DNA of 19,007 bases from positions 1-19,007 of the forward strand of contig CALVVD010000008.1 in assembly GCA_944363745.1 (NCBI GenBank), given 5' to 3'. The translations under genes and the position numbers were made by a program. Shown piece after piece: positions 1-7,800 of this stretch; within the stretch, counting starts at the first letter, position 1, and each line of letters starts with the position of its first letter. The DNA comes from an uncultured Bacilli bacterium. Its GTDB lineage: Bacteria; Bacillota_I; Bacilli_A; RF39; UBA660. The notes under the pieces were generated by a model that was not told the origin of the DNA, did not search any database, and saw only the letters and a program-made list of their open reading frames with translations.

Positions 1-70
1 AAAGAAAGTAACTAAATTACTACTAAACTGCCCCCCCCCAGATAACATTTTGTAAACAAACTCTCTTCAT
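1..70 (-). other. Possible 5' end of a gene containing a G9 tract
   Basis: On the minus strand an ATG at 70-68 follows a good Shine-Dalgarno (AAGAAGG, seven bases upstream). A plausible promoter, TTGAGA-N17-TAGATA, lies just before it. The reading frame enters nine consecutive G bases (positions 39-31) and then stops at TAG after 15 codons. With eight Gs the frame would stay open to the window edge (Trp-Gly-Gly-Gln-Phe-Ser-Ser onward); with ten it stops again. This could be a gene switched by slippage, a sequencing indel in a homopolymer, or a chance start in a spacer. The product cannot be identified from what is visible. Confidence 0.3.
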
Positions 71-136
71 ATTTTTACCTTCTTTCCTACCTTTTGTTAT
101 CTATATATTAACATAATTTTTCTCAATTAACAATCA

Positions 137-1264
137 CTAATCATCTAAAAACATAACATAATACTCATCATAAGTAATATTATTTTCTTTTATATATTTA
201 GCAATTTTCTTACCTACATAACGATAATGCCAAGCTTCACACTTATATCCTGTAATATCTTCTTTACTCTTAGGATATCTAAGTATAAATCCATACTTAT
301 AAGCATTATCCATCATCCAACTATACTCATCACTTTCAATAAAAGTATCTACACTTTTACTTGCAATATCTAAACTCATCGCTGTTTGATGTTCAGAAAA
401 ACCTGGTTTCGCTACATAATTATCCACATAATTTTGTCCATAAAGTTCTAAATATGTATTAGTAATCTCTTCTTGATCTTCATAACTTCTATATCCCGAA
501 CTAACCATTAATTCAAGACCTTCTTTACTTGCTGCTTCTGCCATATCATAAAAAGCCTTCGCCACATTTCGCTCTATCTCGACAGCTCCATCCGCTTTAA
601 CATACTCATCATCTATAGTAACTAAATCATCAGGAACATATTTACTACTTAACTGTCTATGTTTATTAACTAAAACATAATCATCAAAATCATCTATAAC
701 TAAAGGATCTACATAATCTTCTTTATCAAAATCCATATTAACATATAAAACAGTAGTCTCAGCATCATCATTTTCTTTCTCTTTATATGCTACATATCTA
801 TCTAAATTCTCAAGTTTAGCAAAAGAAACATCTAAAAATTCTTCAATATTTTTAACTTTATCACGCTTAGCAAAAGAAGTAACAGACTCATCATCACCTC
901 TATTTATTATAAGCGATGTTTCATTAACACTATATCCTTTAGATAACAATTTATTTATATTACTAATTAAATGTTTTTGATCAGCATAACGAATCTTAGC
1001 ATAGCTCTCTAAATTATCTCCATTATAATCATCACTTTCAAAAGCCGCATTTAATGTCTTATTTTCTCCTATATCCATGATATAAGAATATTTAAATTTA
1101 AAAATGATACTCTTAGCAGCTTCTTCACTATATCCTAAATTTTTAAGTTCCCCAATTCTATTAAAATAAAATGCTAAAACTATAATAATAACCAAAATAA
1201 TTGCACTAACAATTATTAAAGGCTTTTTAGCACTACTTTTTAATTTTAATTTTTTCTTCGTCAT
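137..1264 (-). CDS. VanY-type D-alanyl-D-alanine carboxypeptidase (M15B)
   Basis: Predicted membrane-anchored zinc peptidase that trims the terminal D-Ala from peptidoglycan stem peptides. Residues 15-34 form one hydrophobic helix after a Lys-rich start, so the enzyme domain lies outside the membrane. Residues ~35-225 match no domain I recognise. The M15B catalytic domain is at ~230-365: the SSGYRS motif (255-260), SEHQTAMSLDI (290-300) with zinc ligands His292 and Asp299, and EAWHYR (343-348) with catalytic Glu343 and ligand His346. All key residues are present. It is a single gene, divergent from the patatin gene, with its own extended -10 promoter. The Shine-Dalgarno is weak. The family call is firm; no resistance genes are nearby, so general wall metabolism is more likely than vancomycin resistance. 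Confidence 0.88.
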   Translation of the reverse strand: MTKKKLKLKSSAKKPLIIVSAIILVIIIVLAFYFNRIGELKNLGYSEEAAKSIIFKFKYSYIMDIGENKTLNAAFESDDYNGDNLESYAKIRYADQKHLISNINKLLSKGYSVNETSLIINRGDDESVTSFAKRDKVKNIEEFLDVSFAKLENLDRYVAYKEKENDDAETTVLYVNMDFDKEDYVDPLVIDDFDDYVLVNKHRQLSSKYVPDDLVTIDDEYVKADGAVEIERNVAKAFYDMAEAASKEGLELMVSSGYRSYEDQEEITNTYLELYGQNYVDNYVAKPGFSEHQTAMSLDIASKSVDTFIESDEYSWMMDNAYKYGFILRYPKSKEDITGYKCEAWHYRYVGKKIAKYIKENNITYDEYYVMFLDD

Positions 1265-1289
1265 TTAACCACACTACTTTCTTATAGAA

Positions 1290-1298
1290 ATTATATCA
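1290..1298 (-). promoter_or_regulatory. Extended -10 promoter of the vanY-like gene
   Basis: TGATATAAT on the minus strand, about 26 bases before the ATG at 1264, is a perfect -10 box with the extended TG. The -35 (TTTAAA at 1318-1313) is poor, which fits an extended -10 promoter. Confidence 0.6.
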
Positions 1299-1322
1299 TA
1301 GTTTTTAAATCTTTTAAACATG

Positions 1323-1331
1323 TGATATAAT
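1323..1331 (+). promoter_or_regulatory. Extended -10 promoter of the patatin operon
   Basis: TGATATAAT, 26 bases before the ATG at 1358, is a perfect extended -10 box with no convincing -35. It is the mirror partner of the vanY promoter; the two -10 boxes are about 27 bases apart, so the divergent promoters share their upstream DNA. Confidence 0.6.
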
Positions 1332-1357
1332 AAGCATTAAAGAAAGGGAAATGCATT

Positions 1358-2491
1358 ATGAAAACAGCAGTTGTTTTATCAGGTGGAGGCTCTAAAGGAA
1401 GTTATCAATTAGGAGTATGGAAAGCCTTACGTGATCTTCATATTAAATATGATATTGTAACTGGTACTTCTATTGGTGCCATAAATGGTGTCTTTATGTG
1501 TGAAAAAGCCTACTTTAAAGCAATGAGAATATGGAGAAAACTAAACTTAGAATATTTATTTAATAAATTACCCAAATCAAATAAAGACTTTGATGTTTTA
1601 AAACTATTTGGCAAAAACTTCCTTAAAAATGGTGGTATGGATATTAAAAAGATAGAAACTATCCTTGAAAACAATGTTAATAAAAGAAGGTTTTATAAAA
1701 GTAAAATAGACTTTGGACTAATAACTTATAATTTTACGACAAGAAAGCCCCTAATCTTAACTAAAGATAAAATACCAAATAATAAACTAATAGACTATCT
1801 AATGGCTTCCGCTACTTGTTTTCCTGCTTTTAAAATGAAAGAAATTGATGGTAATAAATATATCGATGGTGGCTATTATGATAATCTTCCTATCGAACTA
1901 GCATGTAATATGGGAGCAGAATTTCTAATAGTTGTAGATTTAGGTGCTATTGGCATAAAGAAAAAACCAACTAAAAAAATAAAACAAGTTACTATCAAGC
2001 CTAAAAATAATATTTCTTTTTTCTTGAACTTTAACGAAGAAGAAGCAAAAACTAATATTAAATTTGGTTATAATGATACTATGAAAGCTTTTAAAAAATT
2101 AGATGGTAATAAATTTACTTTTAGAAAAGATTCTTTAACTAAATATTATCAAAATAATAAAAATATTTTATTAGATGAAAACGAAAAATGTTTTCTAACT
2201 TCAATAGAACAATTAGGAAAAACATTTAAAGTAGATGAAAGTAAAATATATAGTTTTAAAAGTTTTATAAGAGCCTTAACAAAAAAAATAGAATTAGAAG
2301 AAGCCATAGATAAGAAAACAACTAAAAAGATAAAAGATCTAACTACAAAAATAAATTCTAAGACTTTAGTATTATTTTTCTTAAGTAATCTAGAAAATAA
2401 TAAAAAGCAAAAAAGATTAAGTAAAATATTCTCTAAAGAATATAAACTAGCTAAATATTTACAAATATTAGGAGTAACATATGGAAAATAA
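1358..2491 (+). CDS. Patatin-like phospholipase (serine acyl hydrolase)
   Basis: Predicted lipid acyl hydrolase of the bacterial patatin family (RssA/YlbK-like). The Ser-Asp dyad and oxyanion loop are all visible: SGGGSKG at residues 8-14, the nucleophile elbow GTSIG at 36-40 with Ser38, and the Asp-Gly-Gly motif at 170-172 with Asp170. The catalytic domain takes up the first ~200 residues. The remaining ~175 are Lys-rich and helical, with no motif I recognise. There is no signal peptide or membrane segment, so it is probably cytoplasmic or peripherally membrane-bound. It is first in an operon; its last 11 bases overlap the start of the radical SAM gene. The substrate cannot be inferred. Confidence 0.88.
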   Translation: MKTAVVLSGGGSKGSYQLGVWKALRDLHIKYDIVTGTSIGAINGVFMCEKAYFKAMRIWRKLNLEYLFNKLPKSNKDFDVLKLFGKNFLKNGGMDIKKIETILENNVNKRRFYKSKIDFGLITYNFTTRKPLILTKDKIPNNKLIDYLMASATCFPAFKMKEIDGNKYIDGGYYDNLPIELACNMGAEFLIVVDLGAIGIKKKPTKKIKQVTIKPKNNISFFLNFNEEEAKTNIKFGYNDTMKAFKKLDGNKFTFRKDSLTKYYQNNKNILLDENEKCFLTSIEQLGKTFKVDESKIYSFKSFIRALTKKIELEEAIDKKTTKKIKDLTTKINSKTLVLFFLSNLENNKKQKRLSKIFSKEYKLAKYLQILGVTYGK

Positions 2492-3428
2492 ATTTAAGTA
2501 TACAAATGATAATAAAAGATATCATACCTTAACTTATTATTATAAAGAAAAATTTAATACAAAAGTCTGTAAAGTAAGTTTAAATGCTAACTTTACTTGC
2601 CCTAATATAGATGGAACCAAAGGATATGGAGGTTGTATCTATTGTTCAAAATTAGGTAGTGGTGAATTTGGAGGCAATCCAAAAGAAAGTTTATTAACAC
2701 AATTTGAAAAGGGTAAAAAAATGATGCAAAGAAAATGGCCTAATGCTAAATTTATCGCTTATTTTCAAGCAAATACCAATACATATGCCCCTATCGAAAA
2801 GTTAAAAGAATGCTTTGAACCCTTTATAAATAAAGATGATTGTATTGGTTTATCTATCGCTACAAGAAGTGATGCTATTACTGATGAATGTCTAGACTAT
2901 TTAGAAGATATAAGTAAAAGAACTTATCTTATTTTAGAATTAGGTCTACAAACTATTCATGATAAAACAAGTAAACTAATAAATAGATGCTCTACTTTAG
3001 AAAACTTTGATAATATGGTAAAAAAACTTAAAGAAAGAAATATTAATGTTGTTGTGCATATTATTAATGGTCTTCCTTATGAAACAGAAGAAATGATGAT
3101 TGAAACAGTAAAACACCTAAACACCTTAAATATAGATGGTATAAAAATACATATGTTAGCAGTATTAAAAGATACTCCTTTAGAAAAATATTATTATAAA
3201 AATAAATTTAAAATTTTAACAAAAGATGAATATATTAATATTGTTATAAAACAATTAGAATATTTAAATCCTAAAATAGTCATTCATAGATTAACAGAAG
3301 ATCCAGATCCAAATACTCTAATTGAACCTAAATGGTTAATAAAAAAGATTGACATTTTAAATAATATAGATAAAATAATGTCACAAAGAAATATCTATCA
3401 AGGAGATAAGGAGAAAGAAAATGTTTAA
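2481..3428 (+). CDS. TIGR01212-family radical SAM protein (YhcC-like)
   Basis: Radical SAM protein of the YhcC family, whose function is not settled. The cluster loop is the family's atypical one: Cys40, then Cys52 and Cys55 in CPNIDGTKGYGGCIYCS (40-56), in place of CxxxCxxC. Other family signatures are YFQANTNTYAP (~94-104) and GLQT (~155-158). The length (315 residues) is normal and no auxiliary cluster is visible. The ATG at 2481 has AGGAG six bases upstream and overlaps the patatin gene by 11 bases. The stop overlaps the next start by 8 bases, so translation of the three genes is probably coupled. The biochemical role is unknown. Confidence 0.9.
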   Translation: MENKFKYTNDNKRYHTLTYYYKEKFNTKVCKVSLNANFTCPNIDGTKGYGGCIYCSKLGSGEFGGNPKESLLTQFEKGKKMMQRKWPNAKFIAYFQANTNTYAPIEKLKECFEPFINKDDCIGLSIATRSDAITDECLDYLEDISKRTYLILELGLQTIHDKTSKLINRCSTLENFDNMVKKLKERNINVVVHIINGLPYETEEMMIETVKHLNTLNIDGIKIHMLAVLKDTPLEKYYYKNKFKILTKDEYINIVIKQLEYLNPKIVIHRLTEDPDPNTLIEPKWLIKKIDILNNIDKIMSQRNIYQGDKEKENV

Positions 3429-4302
3429 AACAGATAACTATAATTTATTAATAACTCATATCATTGGAACTATTCCCTATGATATAAACTATGATACTTT
3501 AAGTAAATTAAATATTAGTAGTAGTACTTTAAAAAAGAAAGAAACAAGAAAACTAAATATTAAGGAAATAGATGACTTAAATAAATTTATTAAAAGAATA
3601 AAATCTAATGCCATAGATGAAAACTTTAATGAAACAGTACTAAGAAATCTAAAACTATTTTTAGTCTATGGTAATATTATTGATGTTAATAAAAAGTCTA
3701 TAAGTCTAAGCTTACAAAATGAGGGTCTAACAACAGAATTAATTATAAATATAAATCATAATAGTATTACTATGCACCTATCTAACAAAAAATATGATGA
3801 AAAAGCTATGCTAAAAGAAAAAAATAATTATTATTATACAAAGTATAGTGTTAAAAGAACCTCTAAAGAAAAATATCAAACATATAACTATTATGATATT
3901 AAGAAAGAAGAATCTCTACATATTTTCTATGGTGATAAAGAAACATTTAGAAAAGATGAAATTGAGTATAAAAGTTATAAACAAGAAAAAAGAACTAAAA
4001 AAAGAATATATACTTTTGGTATAAATAGTAATTATAAAGACACATCTTATGTTTATAGAAATAATGAAGGTTTTCTTATAAAGAAAGACTATACTAACTA
4101 TTTTCTTGAAGCTTTAAGAAAAAATAATAAAAGTAATTATGCTATAAGTGAAAATTATAATTATAGTGACAAATATATTAATACTAGTGGTTATTATAGT
4201 CTATTAGAAGAAGGAGACTATATAGACTATTTAAGAAATAATATACCTGTTAAAAAACTATATAAAAATACAAAAAAGCCACATAATATTGATTTTAAAT
4301 AA
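3421..4302 (+). CDS. Unknown-family protein rich in Lys, Tyr and Asn
   Basis: I do not recognise this 293-residue protein. It has no signal peptide, membrane segment, Cys cluster or nucleotide-binding motif. The composition is very Lys/Tyr/Asn-rich, especially residues ~130-270, where short tyrosine-rich strands recur (NNYYYTKY, YQTYNYYD). The N-terminal 60 residues have a helical look. A double Shine-Dalgarno (AAGGAG and AGGAG) precedes the ATG, and the start overlaps the radical SAM stop by 8 bases, so it is a real, coupled gene. Position in the operon is the only clue to its role; a lineage-restricted protein seems likely. Confidence 0.75.
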   Translation: MFKTDNYNLLITHIIGTIPYDINYDTLSKLNISSSTLKKKETRKLNIKEIDDLNKFIKRIKSNAIDENFNETVLRNLKLFLVYGNIIDVNKKSISLSLQNEGLTTELIININHNSITMHLSNKKYDEKAMLKEKNNYYYTKYSVKRTSKEKYQTYNYYDIKKEESLHIFYGDKETFRKDEIEYKSYKQEKRTKKRIYTFGINSNYKDTSYVYRNNEGFLIKKDYTNYFLEALRKNNKSNYAISENYNYSDKYINTSGYYSLLEEGDYIDYLRNNIPVKKLYKNTKKPHNIDFK

Positions 4303-4317
4303 AAAAAGTAGTATTAT
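4289..4317 (+). promoter_or_regulatory. Possible internal promoter before the DHH gene
   Basis: TTGATT (4289-4294), a 17-base spacer and TATTAT (4312-4317) lie in the end of the upstream gene and the 35-base gap. A start near 4324 would leave a short leader carrying the AAAGGTGAT ribosome site. The DHH and lipoprotein genes may therefore be expressed separately. Confidence 0.4.
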
Positions 4318-4337
4318 AAGCGGCAAAGGTGATATTT

Positions 4338-5399
4338 ATGACTGATAGTGAAAGAAAAATATTAACTGAACAAAGAAATTATAGAATAGAACTTGCTGGA
4401 TTTAGAAAGAAATTAAAAGAAAAAATTGAAACAAGTAATCAAGTATTTGTTACAACTCACATAAATTCTGATATTGATGCTATTAGTTCTGCTATAGGAA
4501 TATCCTTAATAGCTAATAAACTAAATAAAAAAAGTTATATTATTATGGATGATAAATTAGAAACAATTAATACTGGTGTTCTTACTATTATAGATGCCAC
4601 TTCTAATGATTTTGAGAGAATAACTTCTCCAATGATTGATGAAATTAAAACAGATAATGACTTATTAATTGTAAGTGATACTAATAATATAGAATTAGTT
4701 AGTTGTAAAGATTATATAGATCATTTTAAAAGTATCGCTATTATTGATCATCATGATCAAAATTCAAAAACAATTCAAACTTTAACTAAATTTATAAAAC
4801 CACAAATATCTAGTACCTGTGAAATAGTAACTACTTTATTAGAAGATTTTAGAATAGATTATGGCTCTGATATTGCAACTTACTTACTAGCAGGAATTTA
4901 CCTAGATACAAAAGGATTAAGAAGTGAAACAACATCTGGTAATACCTTTAACATTGTAGGTAGATTAAAAGATAAAGGAGCAGATATAAAATTTGCTGAT
5001 GAATTACAAGATGAAACCTTAGAAACAAAGCTGAAAGTAAATGATATAATAAGAACAACTAAAATTCATAAATGGAGCATTGCTATTTGCTGTGGTAGTA
5101 ATGAACTATTAGTGAGTCAAGAAATTCTTGCTAAAGCTGCTGATGAATTACAAGATCTTAATAATGATTTAAGTTGTGCCATTGGAAGACTTAATGAAAA
5201 TACAATTAGTATTAGTTCAAGAAGCAATGGTAAAATAAATGTAAGAAAAATTATGGAAATATTTGGTGGAGGTGGTAGTCTTTATAGAGGTGCTGCCCAA
5301 ATAATTGATAATACAACAACAGAAGAAGTAGAGAAAAAACTTATAAAAGTATTAAAACCAAATTTTTATATTAGTGAACAGGAGTTGAAAAATGAATAA
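4338..5399 (+). CDS. Stand-alone DHH/DHHA1 phosphodiesterase, GdpP-like
   Basis: Predicted Mn2+-dependent phosphodiesterase acting on cyclic di-AMP, pApA or short oligonucleotides. Numbered from this ATG, the DHH motifs are THINSDIDA (40-48), SDTN (113-116), IDHHD (136-140) and AGIYLDTK (185-192), giving the usual metal ligands. The C-terminal DHHA1 part contains SSRSNGKINVRKIM and GGGGS (310-314). The sequence reads most like the second half of GdpP/YybT but lacks that protein's membrane helices, PAS and GGDEF domains, as in Pde2/NrnA-type enzymes. The usual GGGGH is GGGGS here. I chose the ATG at 4338 over a GTG at 4329 because AAAGGTGAT is correctly spaced for it. It overlaps the lipoprotein gene by 8 bases. 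Confidence 0.82.
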   Translation: MTDSERKILTEQRNYRIELAGFRKKLKEKIETSNQVFVTTHINSDIDAISSAIGISLIANKLNKKSYIIMDDKLETINTGVLTIIDATSNDFERITSPMIDEIKTDNDLLIVSDTNNIELVSCKDYIDHFKSIAIIDHHDQNSKTIQTLTKFIKPQISSTCEIVTTLLEDFRIDYGSDIATYLLAGIYLDTKGLRSETTSGNTFNIVGRLKDKGADIKFADELQDETLETKLKVNDIIRTTKIHKWSIAICCGSNELLVSQEILAKAADELQDLNNDLSCAIGRLNENTISISSRSNGKINVRKIMEIFGGGGSLYRGAAQIIDNTTTEEVEKKLIKVLKPNFYISEQELKNE

Positions 5400-6003
5400 T
5401 TTAGAAATTAGAAAAGAAATAACAAGAATAATCGCTACAGGTCTTACTGTTATTTTATTAGCAACAGGATGTTCTAGTAAAGAAAATAATGCTGAACCAA
5501 TAACAAATGAGACAACTACTACTATGGAAGATAATAGTACCAATAATCAAGAGACTACAAATGAAAATACAACTAGTGAAGAATTTGATTGTTTTCAAAG
5601 TGAAACAGAAGAAGTTAATAACATAATTTACACTGAAGGTATTGAAAAAGCTAGTGAAGTATGGAGAGAATACTTTATAGATGCCGTTGACTTTATTTTC
5701 TATGATAAAGAATACAAAGATACTAAATTTAGTGAATTAAATCCAGAAGCTCAAGAAAAAACTATAGAAACAATAAATGAAATGGGTAGTAAAATAACTG
5801 AACTTAACCCTAATTGGCAAGAAGATTTAGGAAGTATTAAAGATTCTTCTACTGACTTATATTATTATATTTTAAAAAACTTTAAAAATTTTATAGGTGA
5901 AGATAATTACAATGAATTAGGAAACATTTTAAATAATATTAAAAATAGCACCACAAATACAATAAAAAATTTGTATGAAGGCTATAAAAATAAAACTAAA
6001 TAG
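5392..6003 (+). CDS. Small lipoprotein of unknown function
   Basis: 203-residue predicted lipoprotein. A basic N-terminus, a hydrophobic stretch (residues ~11-25) and the lipobox ATGC with Cys27 (followed by Ser-Ser-Lys) indicate export and lipidation. The -3 residue is Ala, a less usual choice. A Thr/Asn/Glu-rich linker (30-64) tethers a mostly helical domain (~65-200) with no motif I recognise. AGGAG precedes the ATG, which overlaps the DHH gene's end by 8 bases. The gene is last in the operon; its stop codon lies inside the terminator hairpin. It probably acts on the outer face of the membrane, but nothing shows what it binds. Confidence 0.75.
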   Translation: MNNLEIRKEITRIIATGLTVILLATGCSSKENNAEPITNETTTTMEDNSTNNQETTNENTTSEEFDCFQSETEEVNNIIYTEGIEKASEVWREYFIDAVDFIFYDKEYKDTKFSELNPEAQEKTIETINEMGSKITELNPNWQEDLGSIKDSSTDLYYYILKNFKNFIGEDNYNELGNILNNIKNSTTNTIKNLYEGYKNKTK

Positions 6004-6033
6004 TGATTAAATGTAAAGTAATCACTATTTTTT
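6001..6033 (+). terminator. Rho-independent terminator of the patatin-to-lipoprotein operon
   Basis: TAGTGATTA (6001-6009) pairs perfectly with TAATCACTA (6019-6027), a 9-bp stem with a 9-base loop, followed by six Ts (6028-6033). The lipoprotein stop is the first three bases of the stem. Confidence 0.85.
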
Positions 6034-6034
6034 C

Positions 6035-6063
6035 TTGTAAATAAACACTACATAGCTTATAAT
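6035..6063 (+). promoter_or_regulatory. Promoter of the Ig-like repeat protein gene
   Basis: TTGTAA (6035-6040), a 17-base spacer and a perfect TATAAT (6058-6063). An in-frame ATG at 6062 lies inside the -10 box, so it cannot be the real start; this places the start at 6089. Confidence 0.7.
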
Positions 6064-6088
6064 GTTAATAAGGATAAAGGGTGATTCT

Positions 6089-6817
6089 ATGAATAAACAA
6101 GTTAGAATTGTTACAGTAACTTCTCTAGCTTTACTTGGAATACTTTGTATCTCATCAGGAGTTATGTATAACAACTTACAAGAAAGTAATATAAATCAAA
6201 GTGTTCTTGTCGTTGTAGAACAAAAACAAGTAAGTAAAGAAGAAGATATAGATATTAAATTAAAAGATATAACTATAGAAGTAAATACACCTTTAAGTGT
6301 AAAGATAATAGATTATCTAGATAGTGCAGTATCTGATGAAGTCTTAGCAAATTTAAAGCTAGATACTAGTAGTGTCAATGTAACAGAACCAGGAACTTAT
6401 AACTATAGTGTAAAATATAAAAAGAAAACGTATAATGGGATAATTATTGTCAAAGAAAAAGAAGTAGCACCTAATACTTTACAAAGTATTACGTTAAGAA
6501 CTTTAAATATTAAAATAGGTACAGCCTTAAATACAGACTTAGCAACCTATATTATAGAACCACTTACTGATGAACAAAAAAATGCTATGGTCTTAGATTT
6601 AAGTAATGTCAATGTAAATAAAGCGGGTACTTATCAATATACCGTAAAATTTAATAATAGTATTTATACAGGAAATATCACTATCACCGAAGATCAACCA
6701 ACTCTATCTACTAATATTGATAACAATAATCAAGAACAACAACAAGAAGTACCCCCAACACAAACAGATCCTAATATTCAAGAACAACCTACCACTGATC
6801 CTAATCAAACAAACTAA
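6089..6817 (+). CDS. Membrane-anchored protein with two tandem Ig-like repeats
   Basis: 242-residue exported protein. Residues 6-28 are a signal or anchor helix without a clear cleavage site. Two related beta-rich units follow, at ~61-122 and ~136-200. Each has a strand-forming start (ITIEVNTPLS; ITLRTLNIKIG), a middle with LDTSSVNV or LDLSNVNV, then PGTYNYSVKYKKKTYNG or AGTYQYTVKFNNSIYTG. This resembles bacterial Ig-like/cadherin-like modules. The tail (203-242) is Gln/Pro/Thr/Asp-rich and disordered. No sortase motif is present, so anchoring would be through the N-terminal helix. The ATG at 6089 follows AAGGGTGAT and is preferred to an ATG at 6062 that falls within the promoter. Role unknown; probably surface-exposed. 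Confidence 0.72.
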   Translation: MNKQVRIVTVTSLALLGILCISSGVMYNNLQESNINQSVLVVVEQKQVSKEEDIDIKLKDITIEVNTPLSVKIIDYLDSAVSDEVLANLKLDTSSVNVTEPGTYNYSVKYKKKTYNGIIIVKEKEVAPNTLQSITLRTLNIKIGTALNTDLATYIIEPLTDEQKNAMVLDLSNVNVNKAGTYQYTVKFNNSIYTGNITITEDQPTLSTNIDNNNQEQQQEVPPTQTDPNIQEQPTTDPNQTN

Positions 6818-6842
6818 AACTTCCTCAAAAAAGGAAGTTTTT
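6816..6842. terminator. Bidirectional terminator between convergent genes
   Basis: AAAACTTCCT (6816-6825) pairs with AGGAAGTTTT (6832-6841) around a 6-base loop, with a T run on both strands. It ends the Ig-like gene on the plus strand and the corA operon on the minus strand, overlapping the first gene's stop codon. Confidence 0.85.
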
Positions 6843-7787
6843 CTATAACATATTTTTCTTTTTCAATATAAAAGCCACTATTAATGATAATAATAAAGAT
6901 AATAATAGTAATAAACCAAAAGCAAAAGGATTATCTGCAAACTTTCCAAAAGTAACATTCATTCCCATAAAAGATGCTACCATTGTAGGAATAGAAAATA
7001 CAATCGTAATTCCTGCTAAGAACTTCATAATAGTATTAAGATTATTAGAAATAATAGTAGCAACTGTATCAGTAGTACTAGATAAAATACCTCTATATAA
7101 ATCACTCATCTCTATCGCTTGATTATTCTCAATAATAGCATCTTCAAGTAAATCTTGATCTTCTTCATAAAGTTCTATAACATTGCCTTTAAGTATCTTA
7201 TCTAAAACTACTCCATTTGATTTTAATGCTGTAATAATATAAGTTAAACTATTTTCAAGAGCAAGTAAATTAAGTAATTCTTCATTCTTAGTAGCATTTA
7301 ATATTTTAGATTCTGCTATTTCTATTTTACTATCAATTTCTCTTAACATCTTTAAATACAATAAAGCTAGTCTATAAATAATTTGAATAATAAATCTACT
7401 TTTCTTATAAGTATAAAACTCTTTAACTCTTCCTTTAGCAAAATCATCTATTATACTATAACGTTGCAAAGACACAGTTACAATATAATCATTCCTAACA
7501 ACAAGAATACCTAAAGGTAAAGTTGTAATCGCTCTCATCCCATTTTTATTTTCATAAACAGGTACATCTAACAAAAGCATTTTAACCCCATCTTCTTCAT
7601 CAATACGAGGTTTCTCATCATCATCAATAATACTCATAATAAAACTTTTTTTAATACCTAAAGCATTAGACACTTCATCTATTTCACTCTCATTGGGATT
7701 AACTAAATTAATCCAACATCCAACTTCATAATTATTAATTTTACTAAAAGTATTATTATTTATATCTGTACTATATATTTTTAACAT
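6843..7787 (-). CDS. corA: CorA-family Mg2+ (divalent cation) channel
   Basis: 314-residue CorA-type channel, forming pentamers that admit Mg2+ through the cell membrane. The signature is clear: a soluble N-terminal domain (1-~130), a long helical stalk (~130-250), TM1 (~255-274) ending in MGMNV with the selectivity motif Gly-Met-Asn at 275-277, a short periplasm-side loop, TM2 (~286-308), and the basic tail KKKNML. All expected parts are present. The ribosome site GGAAGGTGAT is strong. It is the last gene of the folate-ligase operon, 13 bases after the putative metallopeptidase gene. Transport of Co2+ or Ni2+ is also possible within the family. Confidence 0.92.
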   Translation of the reverse strand: MLKIYSTDINNNTFSKINNYEVGCWINLVNPNESEIDEVSNALGIKKSFIMSIIDDDEKPRIDEEDGVKMLLLDVPVYENKNGMRAITTLPLGILVVRNDYIVTVSLQRYSIIDDFAKGRVKEFYTYKKSRFIIQIIYRLALLYLKMLREIDSKIEIAESKILNATKNEELLNLLALENSLTYIITALKSNGVVLDKILKGNVIELYEEDQDLLEDAIIENNQAIEMSDLYRGILSSTTDTVATIISNNLNTIMKFLAGITIVFSIPTMVASFMGMNVTFGKFADNPFAFGLLLLLSLLLSLIVAFILKKKNML

Positions 7788-7800
7788 AATATCACCTTCC

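Noticed and set aside
137..1264. Vancomycin-resistance locus
   Set aside because: Only the VanY-like peptidase is present; no VanH, ligase, VanX or two-component genes are nearby.
5352..5543. 63-codon minus-strand hydrophobic frame over the lipoprotein start
   Set aside because: Antisense to the signal peptide and Thr-rich linker; the hydrophobic look comes from the reverse complement of those codons.
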